64,000 nt of DNA from Anadara kagoshimensis (Eukaryota > Mollusca > Bivalvia > Arcoida > Arcidae): the NCBI GenBank assembly GCA_021292105.1, contig CM037869.1, forward strand, positions 36,025,835 through 36,089,834. Direction: 5' to 3'. Position numbers and translations under genes: made by a program. This document shows, piece by piece, positions 55,741 through 64,000 of the stretch; within the stretch, counting starts at the first letter, position 1, and every line of letters begins with the position of its first letter. Under the pieces are notes generated by a model. That model was given only the letters and a program-made list of their open reading frames with translations. It was not told the DNA's origin and did no database searches.

Positions 55741-56189
55741 CTGTTTACTTCTTGTGTATTCATGACAATAAGAATAAGTTGGCTTTTATGGGAATAAATA
55801 AGAAGAATTAAAGAGTTATGTTTATTTGTTCAAGAAGCTTATTGTGTGTGCTTTAAATAGGTTGAAAAATGACTGAATTGCACTTCATTCACTTCATTGC
55901 AGATAAACATTCTATTTTGAAGACCTAGGTGCGTGTTAAGTAAATATATATCTTAATGGGCACACATAGCTTCATTTATAGTTCTATCATGTGCATGAAT
56001 AAGCAGATATTGATGTTTTTACTGTTAAAAGCAAGCTTGAACCATTATCCTTTGATGGTGAAATTAATCATGTTCTTTCATTCCTAGATCTATTATTTTT
56101 AGTTATTTTTTTCAATTTTTTATATATTTTTTTAATTTGCTCGAATGACGTAATACAAGTCGTTATTTGACAATTATTTTAAATTGGCG

Positions 56190-56780
56190 ACAAATCTGCT
56201 TTGTTTAATCTAGTTCTGTCTTTGTCAAAGAATTTTGTATCAATTACATAATTCCTTTTCTTCTCTTTATCAAAAGTTTTTTTTTCATTTTCATTTTCTC
56301 CTTTATGTTATTTTTTCTCTTTATCTAAAAATTTGGCATAATTTTAATTTTTTCTCTTTTTTTGTTATTATTTCTTTGTCAAATTAGATCTATTCTGAAT
56401 CAATTACACGTTTCCTTTGTGTTATTTTTTCTCTTTATCTAAAACTTTGGCATCATTTTTTGTCTTATATTAAATGCTATTTTTTCTTTGTCAACGTATT
56501 CTATATCAATGACATTTTTCCTCGATGTTATTTTTACTCTGCATCTAATAGTTTAGTATCAATGACATTATCCCTCTTTTCTCTTTTTATCAAAATATTT
56601 TTGCATCATTCTTATTTTCTCTCTCTTTTTTTTTTTTTTTTTTTTTTGTCAAAGTAATCTGTATCAATGACATTTTTCTTCAGTGTTATTTTTACTCTTC
56701 ATCTAAGAATTTAATATCAATGACAATTTTCCTCTATGTTATTTTCTCTCTCTTAGTATCAATTACTGTCTCTCATCATA
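56190..56780 (+). repeat. T-rich degenerate tandem repeat
   Basis: Five to six units alternate GTATCAATKACATTTTTCCT and GTTATTTTTTCTCTTTATCT-AAAA. It includes a poly-T stretch near 56625-56648. Confidence 0.6.
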
Positions 56781-56889
56781 GAATATTTGTTATGTCATGA
56801 TTGTTCAAATTAAATTAACACATTTTTTGTTTTAATTAGTTTGTTAATAAAGAAGTTTATTTATTGATAAAATTGTATAATGATATTTT

Positions 56890-57040
56890 TAGATTTTATT
56901 TTTGCTGCCTAGCGACGCTCAATACCACAAGACGAAACTTGGATTTATTTGGCTTGCGTGACAACGAAAGTCACCACAAGACGAGACTTGAGTTTTATTA
57001 TCCCTGCCTGACGACAATAATCACCACAATACACGAGTAG
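56890..57040 (+). repeat. Tandem repeat of about 50-65 bp, three units
   Basis: Units share GCGACGCTCAATACCACAAG-ACGAAACTTGGATTTAT and diverged versions of it. Confidence 0.5.
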
Positions 57041-57054
57041 TGAAGTAATGAAGT

Positions 57055-57300
57055 TTTATCTTCCAGTAAAGATTCTTTCACTTATATTAATACGATCAGT
57101 TGTATATCGAGACGTTCAGTTGAAGGATGACGGAGGAAACCGGAGTGTCCTGAAAAAATTGCCGATCTTCGTCGGCAAGCGAACTAACAAACTTTCCATC
57201 ATTAAGATCTGCCCCGAGTTGGAGCCAAGCCTAGGCGCCGAGATCTAGAGGTGCTGTGGTTCCTATGCACCCTCTTTAGACCATTTAGCAACCTAGACCC
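57055..57300 (-). repeat. tRNA-derived SINE, reverse orientation
   Basis: On the minus strand the head TTGCTAAATGGTCTAAAGAG precedes a body including AAGTTTGTTAGTTCGCTTGC, shared with other copies here. Confidence 0.55.
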
Positions 57301-57505
57301 TCCAAAGACAAGATTCAGATTTTATTTTTCCCGGTCTAGTGCAGAGCTCATTTAATTAGTGTCTAGTACCTTAGCGGCCGATTGAATTTGCTTCAGTAGT
57401 GAGCTCGAGCCTGTTTCTATTTATATAGTGGTCAACGCATGTGGCTAATCTTCATATATATGATGCTCAACTGTTAATTTTAATCAGGTTGGGTGATACC
57501 CTGTT

Positions 57506-57508
<3 letters not shown>

Positions 57509-57547
<39 letters not shown>
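57509..57547. repeat. Poly-T tract of about 38 bases
   Basis: T run about 540 bases upstream of the oxidoreductase start. Confidence 0.8.
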
Positions 57548-57548
<1 letters not shown>

Positions 57549-58089
57549 GACAAACAGGATGGAGCGATTTCTGATTTCTCGTTAGGGTCCAATCTCGGGA
57601 TTATTGTCACGTGTCAAAATGATCAAGTGGCCATTACAATAGTTTCCTATCCACATTGATAAATTGACACTGTACAAGGGTTTCCTCCATGCATGAGAGA
57701 GTAACTATTTTACATTAAGTTAACGTTTAAAAATATACATGCAAAGTTAACGAATCCTATATAATGAAATTTTTTACGATAAAGCATTTTTACTAATTTC
57801 TGATAAAGGGATCGAGCTATAGTGCATCAACTACATCAAAAACTAGCTAGCACAAACTCGCATATCATATGGACTTGTGTTGCAGATTAATCTTTCACAT
57901 CAATAAGAAAAAATTGTGTCGTCGAGAAGGTGAAAAAATTGCTGATATGACTTTAAAAAATAACAACACTCGACCAACCAACGAACAAGTGAAAATTATC
58001 TTGCATTCCTTTATCTACATAGTAACTTACAAGTGTCAGGCGGTGCATTCCAGATTTTACCCTACACCACGATAAAACATCACCTCAGA

Positions 58090-58425
58090 ATGAACATGGC
58101 GACCCAGCCGGTGCGTAAATGTTTTGGGAAGTTCATTCATAAAAATTTAACAAAGCAGTGTAAATGTAAAACTGATGATTATATAGGCAGAGCATTGTTG
58201 TATAATAGAACAAAAAATCAGGTAAGTTAATAGATTATAGGTTTATACATGTAGACTAGATCTATATCACTCAGAACTGTACATGTGTAACACATTTATC
58301 CAGTCCCATGCGGTTTTTACTTATATTTACACACAAACAGGTCAACCTTTAAGGGAAAAGGACATTGACTAAATTACAGGTCTAAATATTTATTGTAAAA
58401 TTGTAAATGTCAGTTTATTAATATA

Positions 58426-58483
<58 letters not shown>

Positions 58484-58642
58484 GTTGGTTTCATGCGGTT
58501 TGTGCAGGTCAAGTCATAGGGGAAAGATATAAAAATTATATAGGCTTACGTGTATAATGTAAATCTGTGCATTGTTAATTTCAGTTATAATTTTTACCGT
58601 AAATAATACGAGTTTAATCAAATCAAACTGAAAACATCTGGC

Positions 58643-58694
<52 letters not shown>

Positions 58695-61600
58695 AAAAGA
58701 AAAGGTAACTGAGCATTTTTTTTTAAATAAATAGGTCTGTATTCGTTTTAACTTTAAAATGTTTGATGTAAATGTAACCAGTTTAAAATCAGTCTGGAAA
58801 ATGGGATACTCTCTCTCTCTCTCTATCTCTCTTCATATTAAAACGTGTTACGCACAGCTAACTATATTTTTGTCATATAGTATTTTTTAAATTTAATTAC
58901 ATTTTAATGTAGTTTTATGACTCGATTCAATTTTTAAAAAATGCTATATGACATATTGATTTAACTCCATACAACACAATGAGAGAGTGAAAAAAGAAAA
59001 GATATACATGTATAAGAAAGTAAAAAAAATATAAGACAGCTTTGAAGTTTTTGTGTAAAATTAATCAGGTTTCTCCACATGTTACACATCTATCACATAT
59101 GACCATAGACATACAGTTTCTTTGTGCATAATTAGGTATCGTTGCTTTAATTTCTTTTAAGAAAATTGGGCGCTTGCAGTTTAAAAGTCTTGGTCAGACC
59201 GACTGGGGTTTTAATCCCAAATCACCGACTTGGTTAAGAATGAGGTCTGAAACACGATTGAACCCTTTATTTTAATCCACCTATCATTTAGTAAAAGGCA
59301 AAAAGTGCATACCGGTCAACAAATATGATTTAAAACTTAAAATATCTATTTATAAACTAAAGCACAAAACCTTAGTTGTTTCATCATATTTACATAAGAT
59401 AACATTAATATACCATGCTACCCGGATACAACTTTAAAGTAGAGATACTGGGTAGGTTAAACTAAGTACACACAGTGTACATGTACTATGAGGTAGAAAA
59501 ACAATGTAAAAATGGCTTGGCCATTAATAATTTCGGAACAGAGTAGAGACGCATGAGGGACTCACCATTTACAAGGTCGAGAAAGTGGTCTAAGTGAACA
59601 CAGTGTACATGTACAAGTCGTATGGAGAATTACTACTATTTACACGGTCGAGAATAATGTCTAAGTGCTAACAGTATACATGTACAAGACGCATTGGTCG
59701 GGAATGTTGTTTAAGTGCACAAAGTGTACATGTACATGTAAGTTGAGGGCACACAAGGGACTGCCCATTTACATGTATAAGGTTTAGAATTTGGACAGAG
59801 TTTGTGCGTACCAGACGCAAAAGAGGACTAAACCTTCAAACGTCAGGAATGTTGTCTAAGTGCAAACAGTGTACACATGTACAAGACGTGTGGGGGCTGA
59901 TAATTTCGGAAAGATTGACTAAATGTGCACAGTGTATATGTAAAAGACGTATTTCGGACTAACCATTTACAAAAGTCGGGAATGTAGCCAAAAGTGTACA
60001 TGTACAAGACACACGAAAGACTAACAACTTTTGTGGTGAAACGGACACATTGCCATACAGAGTTCGGTGAGCTTTTCACGACCGTAGATAGATAGCTAAG
60101 ATGTCAGTACGACCCGGTTATGACGTCCTATACACGGCTCGTACTTAAGTGCCTGTTATCACTTTTGATAACATTTTGTATTTGAATAATAAAGTCAACG
60201 AACGTTACATTGCTTATTATCTATACTTTGCATGTATTGAATCGAAAAAAAAATAAGTGATAGCCGGGAATCCTCCCTGAACACTGCCCTGAGTCCATTG
60301 CAAAGGTTAAAACCTCTGACACTCCATCTATAACTGTTGAGTGAATGAGTGAGTAATGGTGTTTAACGTCCCAGTCAAGAATATTTCACTTATATCGAGA
60401 CGTCGCCAGCTATAGGCGAAAGTGCAGAAATTTTTCCTGTGCATTGCGCTTATGGCATTATACAGCAGGGTTCTTTAGCGTGCCAAGTCCACCGTGACAC
60501 GGGACCTCGTTTATTTTAAGTTCCCATCCGAAAGAACCTTGACTTTCATTTCGTAATGCCGAGTGCTTGGCGAAAGAACAGTCACTACCCACTTTCAAGT
60601 CTTGGGTCAGACCCGGCCGGGGTTCGAACCTACGACCTCCCACTTACGGAGCGAGCACTCTACCAACTGAGCTACCGCAGTGGTCCCTATAACTGTTGAT
60701 GTCTCGATATAAGTATTTCTGACTGGGACGTAAAATCGTAATCAGTCAATCTAATAGGTAGAATTTGACATGCAGTATACATGATAAAAGTGTTTAATCA
60801 CCATGTACAACCCCTAACATGTGATAATCGTAATAACGCCCGTGAGATACGCAAACCAGGCATGTGAGAATAGCAAAGCCTCGCTTCGAATCAAAACACG
60901 AGGTGGGTAAACAGTTTTCCGGTACAAAGTAACAACAACCTACCTTGTGTTTGATTCGTAGCAAAGCTTTGCGATTCTCGCGTTTATTCGGTTGTCGCAT
61001 GGTTACGGTTTTAATGGTTCTCTTGAATAAAAGCTTGTATTTCAGGGATCCAGTAGAAGCGTTTACACGTGTGTCAATACTTATATCAAACAAGATTACA
61101 AAGCAGATTTAAATCACCAAGCCAATACTAAAAGTTATAATGTCGGTATCTTCGGTGCTGGACGAGTGGCTTCAACTGTACATATTCCAAACATTTTGAA
61201 GAACAGACGTTTGAATGTGAAATGGATGGCAGACGACAACGCCAAGCAAGTCGAAGACGTTCGGAACAAACTTCACATGCACAACATTCCATGTTTTACA
61301 TCGAAAGATCGCGAGGGTTTACTATCAGACAAAAGGTAAGTTTTTCATCCTGGGATCTTTAACGAAATTAAATCCCTGATCAGTACCATAACGTTTCAGA
61401 CGACAAATACCCAATACCCAGGTTTCTTCAATGAATAGTTATAGGTTTCATAAAAGTTAAAAATTATTTCACACAATTGCATTCCATTTTAAAATAGAAG
61501 TCACTGGTTTATAAAAAAATATATTAAAAATTGGTATGCAAATTTTTCACCAATGTCGCATCTCCAAGTATAACCGGTCTGAATGTCTTCGGGACCCCAA

Positions 61601-63919
61601 CCCCCTGCATATGTTTTTAAAACACGAAAGCATCTTTTGTTAACAGAGAAATTGTCAGTATTTTTCAGAGACTTGAAAAAATGCTGAATGCACATAAATT
61701 AAAAATTGTACTATTTGGGTTTTCCCTTTCACCATGAATGTATAAACACCTGAAAGAAAACAAAATGTATACATTTTTCAATCATATTTTGTTTAATCAT
61801 TAACCTTGCTTTTCAGTGGGGTTGGATAAGTTGAAACCTAGAATTTTGAAAATAATCTCTCTTAAACCAAATTTTTATATCTGTATGGCAAAACCGTTTT
61901 GTATATAAAACAACAAAAGCCCTTAATATGGAATATTCAGTAACTTGAACAACTTACATTAAAAAAATGTGTAGATAAGTATATTGATATATCGTTTTCT
62001 CGGGATACATTTAAAAATTGTTACGACTTGAACTATTAATCTTAATTGGGAAATAGTAGAAGTCCTCGGTGGGAGGGGTGCAGACATATCGCGTGTAGCC
62101 TTAAACTTTTAATAGAAAAATGTTCTTTAATTTTCAATTATCAAAACTTTAAATGTAAATAAGTGAAACGTAAAACGGGGGTTTCTGAAAATTATGGTGG
62201 CAGCGGTGGGATGGGCACAGGAGAGCCAGGATGTTATTCTTATATCATTGCAGCCTTGATGCAGTATTTATATTCACTCCCACGGAAACACACGCCGATT
62301 ACATCTGCTCAAGTCTGCAAAAAGGTATAAATATAATGATTATCGCCCTATATTGCTTTGTTTATACGACTCACAAGTATATCACCGTTCATTTGCATTT
62401 GTATTATTATAATTATATGTAATTAATCCTTAAAACCCCTTTTTTGCTAGCGCAGATTAGTTGATCAAATCGACAGTGTTTCTTTACATATTTCAAATGC
62501 AAACATACCAATCCATGCTAAAATCATAGCAATGCCACATACCAACTTTTGAATTTAATCATAAAATACATTCAAAAATTGGTATATTGTCATATACCAA
62601 TTTTTGAATGTATTATATGATTAAAATAAAAAAAATGGTATATGACAGTACTAAAAGCGAAGTAATACATTTTGAAAACTGACACGCGAAAATATTTAGG
62701 GAAGTAAGGTAGGTTGCTATGGCAGGGTAAACACTTCCTTTCTAGATTTCAGAATGAAAGTACCATGAAACTATGAGATATTAAACACACCAAAGTTAAT
62801 TAAGGACACAGAGTGATACTGTGCGGCAGTGTGCGCTATAACACTTTTGGTGGCTTTGATAAGCCCAGGCTTGCAATATTATCGAGTCTCGAGTCAAAAA
62901 TTCAGTTGTAAGCAGATTGCTTCTTTGTATAAAAAATTTTTTCAAGCATATGCCTACAGGTTCATAATTTTGTATTTGAATGTGCCTCCTTAGGTGTAAA
63001 TATATTGCAGCCAATAAGATCGAAAAAGATTTTGAATAAGACTTAACTAATATGATTGACTTATGTACATTCTATGCACCTGGATCATCTTCTGTAATAA
63101 GGATAAATCTTGTGCAGATACATTTAATTTATATGCCTTTTAACAGAGTATTGGTGGTTGTTGGGTATATTATTATATTTGTGTACATGTTTGCTTCCAA
63201 GCACACATATCATTGTATGCATATAATGTGGATTGAACGATTCATTTGGATAGAGCGTGATTCTCTGATTGGCTGAAGGTTACACTTCATCTTACAATTA
63301 TGGCCAACGCACGTTCAATTTCCAGAGTTTTGTAATAATTGATTTCAATAATATTGATCGTGGTTTGATTTGAGTGTTTAATTAGTTGCATTAACCATTT
63401 AAGTGTCAGAAAATTTGGACATTTTGAAAGACATTGAAGGTTTGAACATGAACCGTTCCAGCCAGGTCTAAATGCAAGAGTTGCTCAAGTGGCAATAATT
63501 AAACTATTTATAGCACTTATGCCAAAACATGGGAAAAAACCTGTCTGTCTCTGGACAAAATCAAACAGTAACACACTGTTTCATGTCCAAAAACAAAAAA
63601 AACTTTGGAAACTGACAGATTATAATAAGTAAGTGAAACACGTGAACTCCAGGAAAGTGAGACCAGGTGCTCCGGAAGGGTAAGTACCTCCTGTCTAGCT
63701 AGTTAGCGGAAACCACCAAAAGGCAAATTTGTATTCAATGTTTTGTGTTGATGAATTTTTATAGACCATGTATTCTGTCGTTAAAGTTCTATATTACTTA
63801 TCTTTTGTAGGAAAGTCTGTGATGTGTGAGAAACCAACGGGTGAATCATACACGGAAATAAAAACGTGTTACGAAACTGCAGAGAACAATGGGAAAGTTT
63901 TACTCACGGGTTATATGAG
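58090..63919 (+). CDS. Gfo/Idh/MocA-family NAD(P)-dependent oxidoreductase, 3' part outside window
   Basis: Four exons are visible: 58090-58221, 61046-61335, 62254-62324 and 63811-63919. They join in frame to 200 residues, and the last ends in phase 2 at a GT donor, so the gene continues past the window. The start is the first ATG of an open stretch (A at -3); an alternative ATG is at 58096. A basic N-terminal extension of about 75 residues precedes the Rossmann entry YNVGIFGAGRVAS (GxGxxA dinucleotide-binding loop). Later motifs are DAVFIFTPTETHADY, the family's '(V)xI(A/C)TPxxxHxxx' strand, and VMCEKPTGES, the conserved 'EKP' motif. Members oxidise or reduce sugars, inositols and related polyols; the substrate cannot be inferred without the C-terminal half. 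Intron 1 (2.8 kb) holds microsatellites, a minisatellite and a SINE. Confidence 0.9.
58427..58832. repeat. Three (TC)n tracts in repeated surroundings
   Basis: TC tracts at about 58429-58481, 58648-58690 and 58811-58832 lie at the right end of related roughly 200-bp blocks (CAGTTTATTAAT/CAGTTAAAAG flanks). This suggests tandem duplication of a block containing the microsatellite. In intron 1 of the oxidoreductase gene. Confidence 0.6.
59455..60050 (+). repeat. Minisatellite built on GTGTACATGTACAAGACG
   Basis: Around eight irregular units of 60-80 bp carry CACAGTGTACATGTACAAG, then ACTAACCATTTACA, then GTCGGGAATGTNGTCTAAGTG. In intron 1 of the oxidoreductase gene. Confidence 0.7.
60340..60690 (-). 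repeat. tRNA-derived SINE, reverse orientation, well preserved
   Basis: On the minus strand: CGGTAGCTCAGTTGGTAGAG (A box), GTAGGTTCGAACCCCGGCC (B box), then the same body as 50385-50670, and the tail TCTTGACTGGGACGTTAAAC. In intron 1 of the oxidoreductase gene. Confidence 0.75.
60862..60990. repeat. Foldback element in intron 1 of the oxidoreductase gene
   Basis: GAGAATAGCAAAGCCTCGCT..TCGAATCAAAACACGAGGT is inverted at ACCTTGTGTTTGATTCGTAG..CAAAGCTTTGCGATTCTC, about 38 paired bases. It ends about 55 bases before the exon 2 acceptor (61045). Confidence 0.7.
62555..62634. repeat. AT-rich perfect-type hairpin in intron 3 of the oxidoreductase gene
   Basis: TTTAATCATAAAATACATTC..AAAAATTGGTAT pairs with ATACCAATTTTTGAATGTAT..TATGATTAAA across a short loop (ATTGTCAT). 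Arms are about 34 bases. Confidence 0.7.
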
Positions 63920-64000
63920 GTATGCCTCTTTACAGATTTATTTGCTGAGAATGCATTATTTGTCCATTTTAGACAAATACCTTCCTCAGTATGAATGCAT

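Larger units (their letters stand above)
53153..58089. other. Intergenic region between the OTU and oxidoreductase genes
   Basis: It contains the OTU 3' hairpin, a MITE with a doubled end, a TCGCGAAT-type MITE, T-rich tandem repeats and SINEs. The stretch 53870-54870 is plain AT-rich sequence with nothing recognisable. The oxidoreductase promoter should lie near its right end. Confidence 0.6.

Overview
The window looks like a stretch of AT-rich, intron-rich nuclear DNA from a mollusc, most likely a bivalve. Five protein-coding loci, all on the + strand, lie in a dense background of non-autonomous mobile DNA. This includes tRNA-derived SINEs, many inverted-repeat MITEs, and 1.4-2.3 kb elements with long tandem cores that match the rolling-circle (Helentron-like) or 'pearl'-type elements known from bivalves. 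I saw no reverse transcriptase, transposase, rRNA, CRISPR array or bacterial operon structure. The species cannot be named from the sequence.

Layout. (1) 1435-28733: the 3' two thirds of a TRPM-family (melastatin) cation channel gene, 18 exons in the window, ending at a TAG stop. Its first visible intron (1508-10045) contains a complete intronless gene on the same strand, a B-box/coiled-coil/beta-propeller TRIM-like protein (2816-4720). Intron 9 carries a 2.3 kb Helentron-like element. The region 28734-33051 is repeat-filled, with a cluster of small MITEs. (2) 33052-39910: a five-exon single-pass membrane protein that I do not recognise, with a second copy of the Helentron-like element in its intron 2 and a 41-bp minisatellite just after its stop. 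The region 39911-52212 is repeat-rich and holds two further Helentron-like subfamilies (41231-42798 and 44180-45543) and a piggyBac-like MITE (46090-46399). (3) 52280-53152: an OTU-fold cysteine protease (deubiquitinase-like) with a single-exon CDS. (4) 58090-63919 and beyond the right edge: the first four exons of a Gfo/Idh/MocA-type NAD(P)-dependent oxidoreductase.

The genes do not form a pathway; they are separate eukaryotic loci. The most notable observations are: the TRIM-like gene nested in a channel intron with its start codon inside a degenerate tandem repeat; a one-base frame mismatch at the S6/TRP-helix exon junction of the channel; a minisatellite that has copied one of the channel's splice donors ten times; and terminal hairpins of the Helentron-like elements whose stems differ between subfamilies by base-pair-preserving changes.

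All exon boundaries were placed by hand from GT/AG signals, reading-frame phase and remembered family conservation. No alignment or database search was run.
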